Positions 53,590-62,372 of a stretch of 64,000 bases of DNA are shown here, one piece after another; within the stretch, counting starts at the first letter, position 1, and the number at the start of each line of letters is the position of its first letter. The notes beneath the pieces are model-generated. The model did no database searches and was not told the DNA's origin. It worked only from the letters and a program-made list of their open reading frames with translations. Where the stretch lies: NCBI GenBank assembly GCA_965228975.1, contig OZ245851.1, positions 4,712,001 to 4,776,000 on the forward strand, given 5' to 3'. The stretch comes from JAJFJD01 sp965228975. GTDB taxonomy: Bacteria; Pseudomonadota; Alphaproteobacteria; UBA8366. Made by a program: the position numbers and the translations under genes.

Positions 53590-56271
53590 ATGACCCGCCC
53601 GATCTCCCGCAACCCGAAAAAGCAAAAGACCCGCCGGCCGAGCGGGCCGACGCCGATGATGGCGCAGTATATGCGGATCAAGGAAGCCTATCCCGATTGC
53701 CTGCTGTTCTACCGCATGGGCGACTTCTACGAGATGTTCTTCGAGGATGCGGTCGGCGCGTCGGCGGCGCTCGACATCACGCTGACCAAGCGCGGCGAGC
53801 ATGACGGCCGCGAGGTGCCGATGTGCGGCGTGCCGGTGCATGCGGCCGATGGCTATCTGGCCCGGCTGATTCGCAAGGGGTTCCGCGTCGCGATCTGCGA
53901 ACAGATGGAGGATCCCGCCGAGGCTAAGAAGCGCGGCAATAAGTCGGTCGTGAAACGCGACGTGGTGCGGCTGGTCACGCCCGGGACGCTGACCGAGGAC
54001 GGGTTGCTGGATGCGCGGGCGCACAACTACCTGGCGGCGCTTGCCCGGGTCGGCCGCGACCTGGCCGCCGCTTGGCTCGATATGTCGACCGGCGCCTTCT
54101 ACACCCAGCCGCTGCTGGGCGGGGATGCGGCGGGACTCGCCGCGATGCTGGCGCGGATCGACCCCGGCGAGCTGGTCGTGCCGGAGAAACTGGCGGCGCA
54201 GGACGATCTCGCCGAAACCCTGCGGGAGCGCGGCGAAAGCGTCTCGATCCAGCCGGACAGCCGGTTCGATTCTCAGAATGCGCAGCGGCGCTTGACGGCG
54301 CTGTACGGCGTTGGCTCGCTCGACGCCTTCGGCGATTTCGCCCGCGCCGAGCTGGCGGCCGCCGGCGCGCTGGTCGATTATGTTGAACTGACCCAGGTCG
54401 GCAAGCTGCCGCATCTCGCGCCGCCGCGCCGGGTGTCGGCGGGCGCGCTGATGGAGATCGATGCGGCGACCCGGCGGAACCTGGAACTGGTGCGCACCCT
54501 GTCGGGCGAGCGCCAAGGCAGCCTGCTGTCGGTGATCGACCGCACGGTCAGCGGCGGCGGCGCGCGGGCGCTGGCGGCGCGGTTGTCCGCGCCCCTGACC
54601 GACCCGGCCGCGGTCAACGGCCGCCTCGACATGGTGAGCTGGTTCGTCGACGACCCCGCCACGCGGGACGATCTGCGCGAGCGCTTGCGGCGTTGCCCGG
54701 ATCTGGAGCGCGCGCTGTCGCGGATCACGGTCGGCCGCGGCGGGCCGCGCGACATCGCCGCCGTCCGCGACGGATTGATCCAGGCCGGCGCGCTACGCGG
54801 CGTCATCGAGGGCGCCGCCGTTCCGCCGCCGCCGGGCATCGCCGAAGCGCTGACCGATCTGGGAGAGCATGCGGTGCTGGTCGACCGTCTGACCCGGGCG
54901 CTCGCGGAAGAATTGCCGCTGATCGCGCGGGACGGCGGGTTCATCGCGCGCGGCTATGCGCTGGAACTGGACGAGGTGCGCGAGCTGCGCGACGAGAGCC
55001 GCCGCCTGATCGCGAATCTGGAGCGCCGCTACCGGGAGGAGACCGGCGCGGACACGCTCAAGATCCGGCACAACAACGTGCTGGGCTATTTCATCGAGGT
55101 GACGCAACGCTTCGCCGACCGCCTCGGCGACGACTTCATCCATCGTCAGACCATGACCAACGCGGTCCGCTACAGCACCACCGAACTGGCGGACCTGGCG
55201 CGCCGGATCGCCGATTCGCGGGACAAGGCAGTGGCGATCGAGTTGCAGTTGTTCGAGGACCTGATCGGCGAGGTGTCGTCGCGCGCGGATGCGATCGCCC
55301 TGGCCGCCGCGGCGCTGGCGTCGCTGGACGTGGCGTCGGCGCTGGCCGATCTCGCTGTCGAAAGACGCTATTGCCGGCCGGCGGTGGTCGATTCGACCGA
55401 ATTCGCCGTGACCGGCGGGCGGCACCCGGTGGTCGAGGCCGCACTGCTGGAAGGTCAGGAGGGCGGCTTCGTCGCCAACGATTGCGACCTCGGCGAGACC
55501 GACCGGCTGTGGCTGGTGACCGGGCCGAACATGGCGGGCAAGAGCACCTTCCTGCGCCAGAACGCCCTGATCGCGGTGTTGGCTCAGATGGGCTCTTTCG
55601 TGCCCGCCGAGGCCGCGCGGCTCGGCGTGGTCGACCGGCTGTTCAGCCGCGTCGGCGCCGCCGACGATTTGGCGCGCGGCCGTTCCACCTTCATGGTCGA
55701 GATGGTCGAGACCGCGGCGATCCTCAACCAGGCGACCGAGCGCTCGCTCGTCATTCTCGACGAGATCGGGCGGGGCACCGCGACCTTCGACGGCCTGTCG
55801 ATCGCCTGGGCCGCGGTCGAGCATCTGCACGAGGTGAACCGTTGCCGCGCGCTGTTCGCGACGCATTTCCACGAGCTGGTCGCCTTGACCTCGCGGCTGT
55901 CGGCGCTCAAGCCCTACACCATGCGGATCAAGGAATGGGAGGGCGAGGTGGTTTTCCTGCACGAGGTGGCGGCGGGGGCGGCGGACCGCTCCTACGGGAT
56001 CCACGTCGCGAAATTGGCCGGCCTTCCGCCTGCTGTGATCGACCGGGCCGAGGCGGTGCTGAAGACGCTGGAGAGCGGGGAGCAATCGTCGGCGATGACG
56101 CGGCTGGCGGAGGACCTGCCGCTCTTCGCGGCGCTCGCCGACGCGCCGAAGGCGGCGGCCGCGCAACCGTCGGCGGTCGAGGAAACGCTTGCTGCGGTCG
56201 ACGCGGACGAGTTGACGCCGCGCGAGGCGCTCGACCTCATCTACCGCTTGCGAGCCCTCCTGGACGACTGA
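53590..56271 (+). CDS. mutS: DNA mismatch repair protein MutS
   Basis: 893 aa from ATG 53590 (ATG 53551 would add 13 residues; neither has a clear ribosome site). Mismatch-binding domain TPMMAQYMRIKEAYPDCLLFYRMGDFYEMFFEDA with the Phe-x-Glu wedge. ATPase with Walker A GPNMAGKST, VDRLFSRVGAADDLARGRSTFMVEM, Walker B VILDEIGRGTATFDG and THFHEL. Full length, with the C-terminal dimerisation helix. Confidence 0.98.
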   Translation: MTRPISRNPKKQKTRRPSGPTPMMAQYMRIKEAYPDCLLFYRMGDFYEMFFEDAVGASAALDITLTKRGEHDGREVPMCGVPVHAADGYLARLIRKGFRVAICEQMEDPAEAKKRGNKSVVKRDVVRLVTPGTLTEDGLLDARAHNYLAALARVGRDLAAAWLDMSTGAFYTQPLLGGDAAGLAAMLARIDPGELVVPEKLAAQDDLAETLRERGESVSIQPDSRFDSQNAQRRLTALYGVGSLDAFGDFARAELAAAGALVDYVELTQVGKLPHLAPPRRVSAGALMEIDAATRRNLELVRTLSGERQGSLLSVIDRTVSGGGARALAARLSAPLTDPAAVNGRLDMVSWFVDDPATRDDLRERLRRCPDLERALSRITVGRGGPRDIAAVRDGLIQAGALRGVIEGAAVPPPPGIAEALTDLGEHAVLVDRLTRALAEELPLIARDGGFIARGYALELDEVRELRDESRRLIANLERRYREETGADTLKIRHNNVLGYFIEVTQRFADRLGDDFIHRQTMTNAVRYSTTELADLARRIADSRDKAVAIELQLFEDLIGEVSSRADAIALAAAALASLDVASALADLAVERRYCRPAVVDSTEFAVTGGRHPVVEAALLEGQEGGFVANDCDLGETDRLWLVTGPNMAGKSTFLRQNALIAVLAQMGSFVPAEAARLGVVDRLFSRVGAADDLARGRSTFMVEMVETAAILNQATERSLVILDEIGRGTATFDGLSIAWAAVEHLHEVNRCRALFATHFHELVALTSRLSALKPYTMRIKEWEGEVVFLHEVAAGAADRSYGIHVAKLAGLPPAVIDRAEAVLKTLESGEQSSAMTRLAEDLPLFAALADAPKAAAAQPSAVEETLAAVDADELTPREALDLIYRLRALLDD

Positions 56272-56335
56272 CCCGGCCGGCCGGAAAGCGTTAGTTTCCC
56301 TTGCATTTGAGCTGCCGCTGACGCATGACTTAACG

Positions 56336-59143
56336 ATGGAACGGCTGCGGAAAAAACGCGCGATCATCGATCGCGCCGCGTTGCATGAAGCGGCGCTGGC
56401 GGTGCTGGACGGGGGCCTTCCCGAGAGCGATCGGCCCCAAGCCATGCTGGATTTTTACCGCAAGGCGCTGGACGACGGCGGCGCGGAAATCCGCCGCCGC
56501 TTCGACGAGGATCAGAGCGGCGCGTTGGCGGTTCAGGGACACTGCTTCCTGATGGATCAACTGATCCGCGTGATCTACGACATCGCGGCGGACTACCTGT
56601 ATCCCGCGGCCAACCCGACGGCGGGCGAGCAGTTGTCGATCGTCGCCTATGGCGGGTACGGGCGCGGCGAGCTTGCGCCGAAGTCGGATGTCGACCTGCT
56701 GTTCCTGCTGCCCTACAAGCAGACGCCGCGCAGCGAGCAGATCATCGAGCATGTCCTCTACACGCTTTGGGATCTGGGCCTGAAGGTCGGGCATGCGACG
56801 CGGTCGATCGACGATTGCATCCGCCAGGCCAAGGCCGATATGACGATCCGCACGGGGCTCCTCGAATCCCGATTCGTCTGGGGCGAACAAGCCCTGTTCC
56901 GCGAGCTGCGGGCACGGTTCCGGGCCGAGGTCGCGGCGGGAACCGCTCCCGACTTCGTCGAGGCCAAACTGCGCGAGCGCGACGAGCGGCATCTCCGCAT
57001 GGGCGACTCGCGTTACGTCCTGGAGCCCAACGTTAAGGACGGCAAGGGCGGGTTGCGCGACCTGCACACGATGTTCTGGCTCGCCAAGTATCTCTACGGC
57101 GTGGACGACGTCGCGCGGCTGATCGACGAGGGGCTGTTCACCAAGAAAGAGGTGGCGCTGTTCGACAAGGCGCAGGCGTTCCTGTGGACCGTCCGCTGCC
57201 ACCTGCACTATCTGACCGACCGGCCCGAGGAACGCCTCACCTTCGACCTGCAGCCGGAACTGGCGACCCGGATGGGCTATCGCGATCATGCGGGCTCGTC
57301 GGATGTCGAACGCTTCATGAAGCACTACTTCCTGGTCGCGAAGGATATCGGTGACCTGACCCGGATCTTCTGCGCGGCGTTGGAGGCACGGCACGAACGT
57401 CGCAGCCTGCTGCGGTTGCCCAGCGCCCTTTTCCAGCGCGAGATCGAGGGATTCAAGGTCGAGGGCGGCCGTTTGACCGTGCAGAGCGAGAAGCATTTCG
57501 CCGAAAACCCGGTCGACATGCTGCGTTTGTTCGAGGTCGCACACCGCCGGTCGCTCGATATACATCCTGAAGCGTTGCGCCTGATCACCCGGAGCTTGCG
57601 CCGCATCAACAAGAGCCTGCGCGACGATCCCGAAGCGAACCGCATCTTTCTGAGTATCCTGGCGGCGGAGAAGAACCCCGAGGTGGCCTTGCGCCGCCTG
57701 AACGAGGCGGGTGTGTTCGGCAAGTTCATTACCGATTTCGGCCGGGTCGTCGCGCAAATGCAGTACGACATGTATCACGTCTACACGACGGACGAGCATA
57801 CGATCCGGGCGATCGGTATCCTCAACCGGATCGAGCGGGGCGAACTGGCCGAGGATCATCCGTTATCGACGGAGGTGATCCACAAGGTCCTGTCGCGCGA
57901 GGTGTTGTATGTCGCGGTGCTGTTGCACGACATCGCCAAGGGCCGCGGCGGCGACCATTCGGTGCTGGGGGCGAAGATCGCCGACAGGCTTTGCCCGCGC
58001 CTCGGCCTGACGCCGGAACAGACCGAAACCGTAAGCTGGCTGGTCCGCTACCACCTGCTGATGAGCAACGTGGCGTTCAAGCGCGACCTGGGCGATCCGA
58101 AGACGATCCTGGATTTCGTCGATCTGGTGAAATCGCCGGAGCGTCTGCGGCTCTTGGTCTGCCTGACGGTCGCCGACATCCGGGCCGTCGGGCCCGGCCG
58201 CTGGAACAATTGGAAGGCGACCTTGCTGCGCGACCTGTATTACCGGGCCGAGGCGGTGATGTCGGGCGGGCACGCCAAGGCGGGCCGGGATGCCCGGGCC
58301 GACGCCGCGGTCGCGGCCCTGCGCGCCGACCTCGCGGATTGGCCCGAAGCGGATATCGACGCCCATGTCGAGCGCGGCCATCCGGCCTATTGGCTGTCAT
58401 ACGATGCGAAGACGCTGCAGCACCACGCCCGGTTCATCCGCGAGGCCGAGGCGAGCGGGCAACCGCTCAGCATCGACCGGCAGGTGCATGCCGACCGGGC
58501 GGTCACCGAGATCACCCTCTATGCCGACGACCATCCCGGGCTGTTCAGCCGGATCGCCGGGGCGCTGGCGGTGTCCGGCGCCAATATCGTGGACGCCAAG
58601 ATCAACACGCTGAACAACGGCATGGCGCTGGACAGTTTCCTGGTTCAGGACGCCGATGGCGAGGCCTTCGCCCGGCCGGACAAATTGGCCAAGCTGTCGG
58701 TGCTGATCGAACAAACGTTGTCGGGCCGCCTGCGCCCGCTGACCGAACTGCGCAAACGGCAGACCTATCCGACCCGGGCGGACGTCTTCAAGGTCGCGCC
58801 GCGCGTCCTGATCGACAACAAGGCGTCCAACCGCCACACGTTGATCGAGGTGAACGGCCGCGACCGGCCCGGCCTGCTGTACGACGTGACGCGCGCGGTG
58901 GCCGATCTCAGCTTGCAAATCTACGCCGCCAAGATTTCGACCTACGGCGAGCAGGTGGTCGACGTGTTTTATGTGAAAGACGTATTCGGCCTGAAGATCG
59001 AGCATCCGGACAAGCTGGAGCAGATCCGGACCCGTTTGCTGGAGGCGTTGGCCGATCCCGATAGCAAACCCGCCACCAAACCGCGTAAGAAACGCGCGGC
59101 CCGGCCCCGCGCCGCGAAAGCGGGCGTGGACGCCGCGGAATAG
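56336..59143 (+). CDS. glnD: Bifunctional uridylyltransferase/uridylyl-removing enzyme GlnD
   Basis: 935 aa. Nucleotidyltransferase domain with VAYGGYGRGELAPKSDVDLLFL, GlnD-specific EPNVKDGKGGLRDLHTMFW, HD hydrolase domain LHDIAKGRGGDHSVLG, and two C-terminal ACT domains (about 710-780 and 820-895) that sense glutamine. It modifies PII proteins. A Lys/Arg-rich tail ends the protein. It follows mutS by 64 nt. Confidence 0.98.
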   Translation: MERLRKKRAIIDRAALHEAALAVLDGGLPESDRPQAMLDFYRKALDDGGAEIRRRFDEDQSGALAVQGHCFLMDQLIRVIYDIAADYLYPAANPTAGEQLSIVAYGGYGRGELAPKSDVDLLFLLPYKQTPRSEQIIEHVLYTLWDLGLKVGHATRSIDDCIRQAKADMTIRTGLLESRFVWGEQALFRELRARFRAEVAAGTAPDFVEAKLRERDERHLRMGDSRYVLEPNVKDGKGGLRDLHTMFWLAKYLYGVDDVARLIDEGLFTKKEVALFDKAQAFLWTVRCHLHYLTDRPEERLTFDLQPELATRMGYRDHAGSSDVERFMKHYFLVAKDIGDLTRIFCAALEARHERRSLLRLPSALFQREIEGFKVEGGRLTVQSEKHFAENPVDMLRLFEVAHRRSLDIHPEALRLITRSLRRINKSLRDDPEANRIFLSILAAEKNPEVALRRLNEAGVFGKFITDFGRVVAQMQYDMYHVYTTDEHTIRAIGILNRIERGELAEDHPLSTEVIHKVLSREVLYVAVLLHDIAKGRGGDHSVLGAKIADRLCPRLGLTPEQTETVSWLVRYHLLMSNVAFKRDLGDPKTILDFVDLVKSPERLRLLVCLTVADIRAVGPGRWNNWKATLLRDLYYRAEAVMSGGHAKAGRDARADAAVAALRADLADWPEADIDAHVERGHPAYWLSYDAKTLQHHARFIREAEASGQPLSIDRQVHADRAVTEITLYADDHPGLFSRIAGALAVSGANIVDAKINTLNNGMALDSFLVQDADGEAFARPDKLAKLSVLIEQTLSGRLRPLTELRKRQTYPTRADVFKVAPRVLIDNKASNRHTLIEVNGRDRPGLLYDVTRAVADLSLQIYAAKISTYGEQVVDVFYVKDVFGLKIEHPDKLEQIRTRLLEALADPDSKPATKPRKKRAARPRAAKAGVDAAE

Positions 59144-59236
59144 AGTTCGCCGTAAAGATGGAATTTTCCCCGATTTGACCGTATTGAAGAGGCCGCCAGC
59201 GGCAGGGTCCGCGCGGCGTCAACGCTAGGAGGCATT

Positions 59237-59458
59237 ATGGAACAGTCAGAAGTCGTGCGATTGCAGGCATATCTCCGAGAGCTGTTTGGATCGCAGCGGA
59301 TCCGGCTGGGCAAGCCCAAGATGGACGGGTCGGTCGAGGTCAGCCTCGGCGAAGAGTTCATCGCGATCATCTACCGCGACGTGGACGAGGATGACGGCGA
59401 AATCTCCTACGCCTTCCAGATGGCCATTCTGGAGATGGATCTTCCGCCCGCGCCGTAA
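59237..59458 (+). CDS. DUF3126 family small protein
   Basis: 73 aa, TAGGAGG five to six nt before the ATG. The sequence LQAYLRELFGSQRIRLGKPK...VEVSLGEEFIAIIYRDVDEDDGEISYAFQMAILEMDL covers the whole DUF3126 domain, a small alphaproteobacterial family of unknown function. It lies between glnD and murJ, where homologues are often found. Confidence 0.9.
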   Translation: MEQSEVVRLQAYLRELFGSQRIRLGKPKMDGSVEVSLGEEFIAIIYRDVDEDDGEISYAFQMAILEMDLPPAP

Positions 59459-59501
59459 CGCGGCGCTTCTTCTTGTGCGGCGGATCGGGTAGACAACCGT
59501 C

Positions 59502-61049
59502 ATGGCCCTGTTCCGTGCGATCGCGACCCTGGGCGGCTGGACGATGGCGAGCCGCATCCTCGGCTTTTTCCGGGATATCCTGTTCGCGGGGATCGTCGGC
59601 GCCGGCATGGTGGCGGACGCCTTCTTCGTCGCGTTCAAGTTTCCCAACTTCTTTCGCCGTTTGTTTGCCGAAGGCGCGTTCAATGCCGCTTTCGTGCCGC
59701 TCTACACCGATCGGCTGACCAAGGACGGACCGGTCCCCGCCCGCGCGTTCGCGGCCTCCGTCGCGGCGGTTCTGCTTAGCGTCATGCTGTGTTTCACGCT
59801 GGCGGCGCAACTCGCCATGCCTTGGCTGATGCACGCGTTGGCGCCCGGCTTCGCGGATCAGCCGGAGAAGTTCGCGCTTGCCGTCGATCTGACACAGCTC
59901 ACCTTTCCCTACCTGCTGTTCATGGCGCTGACCGCGCTGCTTGCCGGCATGCTGAACGCGATGCATCGGTTCGCGGCGACGGCGGCCGCTCCGGTGTTGC
60001 TGAATATCGTCATGATCGGGGTTTTGCTGTCGATCCGCGAGGGCGTTTTCACGATGCCGGGCTACGCGCTAGCGACCGGCGTCGCGATTGCCGGTGCCGG
60101 GCAATTCCTCTGGATGGTGCTGGCCTGCCGGCGCGCCGGCATCCTGTTCCGGCTGCCGCGCCCGCGGCTGACGCCGGGGGTCAAGCGGCTGCTTGTCCTG
60201 ATGGTGCCGGGGGCGATCGGCGCGGGCGTGGTGCAGGTCAATCTGGTGATAGATGTGGTGCTGGCTTCGTTGCTGCCGGAAGGGTCCGTGTCCTACCTGT
60301 ATTTCGCCGACCGCGTGAACCAGTTGCCGCTCGGCGTGATCGGCGTGGCGGTCGGGGTCGCCTTGCTGCCGATGCTGTCGCGGCACCTCAGCGCGGGCGA
60401 GGAGCAGGCGGCGGCGGATACGCAGAACCGCGCCATCGAGTTCGCGTTGCTGCTGACCGTGCCGGCGGCGGCCGCGCTGGTCACGATTCCCGATCCGATC
60501 GTCCGGGTGCTGTTCGAGCGGGGCGCTTTCGATGCGGCCGACGCGACGGCGACCGCCGGGGCGCTCGGCGCCTTCGCGCTGGGGCTGCCCGCCTATGTGC
60601 TGATCAAGGCATTGACCCCGGGCTTTTTCGCACGGCAGGACACGGCGACGCCGGTCAAGGTCGCGGTCGTCGCGATGACCGCCAATATCGGGATCGCGGT
60701 CGTCCTGATGCAGGTGCTGGCCCATGTGGGCATCGCGCTCGCGACCGCGTGCTCGGCTTGGATCAACGCGGCGATTCTGGCGACGATCCTGCATCGGCGT
60801 GGCCATCTGGTCTTCGACAAACGGCTGCGGGGTCGGGTGCCGCGCATCCTGCTGGCATCTTTCTGCATGGCGGTGGCGCTGTGGGCGGCGCATCAGGGCC
60901 TGGCCGATATGCTGGCCGGCCGGTCCGGCGAGCGGATCGCCGCACTGGCGGCCTTGGTGACCTGCGGTCTCGTGACATTCGCAATCGTCGCACCCCTTCT
61001 CGGCGCGGCCCGGGTCGCCGATCTGCGGCGCGCGTTGCGGCGGAGTTGA
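59502..61049 (+). CDS. murJ: Lipid II flippase MurJ
   Basis: 515 aa with about 14 hydrophobic helices. The start TLGGWTMASRILGFFRDILFAGIVGAG and ADAFFVAFKFPNFFRRLFAEGAFNAAFVPLY are diagnostic of MurJ/MviN, with conserved Arg residues of the central cavity. It flips lipid II for peptidoglycan synthesis. The TGA stop is followed within 2 nt by the promoter of the selenoprotein pair. Confidence 0.97.
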   Translation: MALFRAIATLGGWTMASRILGFFRDILFAGIVGAGMVADAFFVAFKFPNFFRRLFAEGAFNAAFVPLYTDRLTKDGPVPARAFAASVAAVLLSVMLCFTLAAQLAMPWLMHALAPGFADQPEKFALAVDLTQLTFPYLLFMALTALLAGMLNAMHRFAATAAAPVLLNIVMIGVLLSIREGVFTMPGYALATGVAIAGAGQFLWMVLACRRAGILFRLPRPRLTPGVKRLLVLMVPGAIGAGVVQVNLVIDVVLASLLPEGSVSYLYFADRVNQLPLGVIGVAVGVALLPMLSRHLSAGEEQAAADTQNRAIEFALLLTVPAAAALVTIPDPIVRVLFERGAFDAADATATAGALGAFALGLPAYVLIKALTPGFFARQDTATPVKVAVVAMTANIGIAVVLMQVLAHVGIALATACSAWINAAILATILHRRGHLVFDKRLRGRVPRILLASFCMAVALWAAHQGLADMLAGRSGERIAALAALVTCGLVTFAIVAPLLGAARVADLRRALRRS

Positions 61050-61050
61050 T

Positions 61051-61078
61051 TTGACACCCCGTTGCGGCCGTCTATGCT
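61051..61078 (+). promoter_or_regulatory. Sigma-70-type promoter of the selenoprotein pair
   Basis: TTGACA (61051-61056), a 16-bp spacer and TATGCT (61073-61078). It begins one base after the murJ stop codon and predicts a start near 61085, about 60 nt before the first ATG. Confidence 0.65.
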
Positions 61079-61094
61079 TTCGGTCTCTTACTTA

Positions 61095-61132
61095 GCGCTG
61101 CTCGCTGACAGCGCCGCCCGTCCTGGGCGGCG
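61095..61132 (+). promoter_or_regulatory. Leader with two mutually exclusive hairpins
   Basis: Hairpin A: GCGCTG (61095-61100) with CAGCGC (61109-61114). Hairpin B: CGCCGCCC (61112-61119) with GGGCGGCG (61125-61132). They share 61112-61114, so only one can form fully. Hairpin B ends a few nt before the AAAAGGA ribosome site at 61134. This could control translation or simply be a GC-rich coincidence. Confidence 0.4.
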
Positions 61133-61146
61133 GAAAAGGAACTTCC

Positions 61147-62370
61147 ATGGTTCGACTTGCCGATCTTCCCGAAATGGAGGCGGAGCATCTGCTCGACCTG
61201 CCGTGCCCGGTCTACGAGGATAGTCCCTGGACCGACGCGCCACCGTTGAGCGAGATGCGGGTTGCGATCATCACCTCGGCCGGGCTGTCGCGGAAAAGCG
61301 ACGAGACCTTCCGGCCCGGCGCCGCGGACTACCGGGTGATCCCGGCCGATATCGATTCGTCCGAGATCATCATGAGCCATGTCTCGACCAACTATGACCG
61401 CAGCGGTTTTCAGCAGGACATCAACGTGGTGTTCCCGATCGACCGCCTGAACGAGTTGGCGGCGGACGGGACCATCGGATCGGTGGCCTCCTTCCATTAC
61501 TCCTTCATGGGGGCGACCGAGCCGGAGAAACTCGAGCCGCGGGCCCGCGAGCTGGCCGGCCTGCTGAAGGAGGACAAGGTCAACGCGGTGCTGTTGACGC
61601 CGGTCTGACCGAACTGCACGCGCGCCGTTGGCGGGCTCTCCCGATATCTCGAAGAAGAAGGGCTGGTCACCACGCAGATCAGCCTCGTGCGCGAGCACAC
61701 CGAAAAACTGAACCCGCCGCGCGCCCTCTGGGTGCCGTTCGAGCTGGGGCGGCCGATCGGCGCGCCCGACGAGCCGGCATTCCAGCGCCGCGTGGTCGAA
61801 GCGGCCTTGGCGCTGTTCGCCGCACCGGAAGGCCCGGTCATCGCGGAGTTTCCGGACGACGCGCCCGGCGGAACGTCCGGCGACATGTCCGGCTGGGTCT
61901 GCCCGGTCAACCTGACCCCGCCGGCGGCGGATGCCGCGCCCGACAGCGCGCTGGCCGCCGTACTCGCCGAGATCGATCAACTCCGCCCCTGGTATCAAGT
62001 GGCGCTGGAGAAGCGCGGGCGGACCACCGTGGGTCTGAGCGGGCTCGACATTGATGCGGCGGCGAAACTGATCGCCGATTTCCTGGACGACCCATCGATC
62101 ACCAGCCCGCGCGACGACATCGCCCTGCCGCAACTCCTCAAATTCGCATCCGACGACATCAAGGCCTGGTATTTCGAGGCCGCGACGGCGCAGCCGGGTC
62201 CCAGCGGCAGCGGCGTGTTGAACGACTGGTATTGGCAGGACACCGCGGCGGGGGCGCTGGTGCGCCAGTTGGCGGCGACCTGCCGGACCCTGGACGGCGG
62301 GATGATGCAACTGCTTGGCCACAAGGCGCTGGTGCCGCGGACGCACGAACATTTGGTTCAGGACGCCTAG
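61147..62370 (+). CDS. Selenoprotein, GrdB/PrdB (selenoprotein B) family, copy 1, UGA-decoded Sec154
   Basis: 407 aa if TGA 61606-61608 is read as selenocysteine. Before it, residues 1-153 show MRVAIITSAGL, YRVIPADIDSSEIIMSHVS, NYDRSGFQQDINVVFPIDRL and VNAVLLTPV. After it, the same frame continues PNCTRAVGGLSRYLEEEGL, PFELGRPIGAPDEP and SGDMSGWVCPV to a TAG at 62368. The U-x-x-C-T-R motif (Sec154, Cys157) is that of GrdB and PrdB. Sec near 154 is close to the position in PrdB, with a roughly 150-residue C-terminal extension. A redox role is inferred; the substrate is unknown. Copy 2 starts 2 nt later. selA, selB, selC and selD are not in the window. Confidence 0.88.
61606..61636 (+). promoter_or_regulatory. 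UGA recoding site and SECIS-like hairpin, copy 1
   Basis: TGA (61606-61608) is followed by a stem GCGCGCC (61620-61626) with GGCGGGC (61630-61636), six of seven pairs formed, loop GTT (61627-61629). The loop falls at nt 22-24 counted from the U of UGA, where E. coli fdhF has its essential GGUC loop. Confidence 0.65.
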
Positions 62371-62372
62371 GC

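Noticed and set aside
61147..61608. Reading the first half of the selenoprotein gene as a complete 153-residue protein ending at TGA
   Set aside because: Homology and frame continue past the TGA, the same codon position is TGA in the paralogue, and the UxxC motif spans it. Two matching nonsense mutations are far less likely than Sec decoding.
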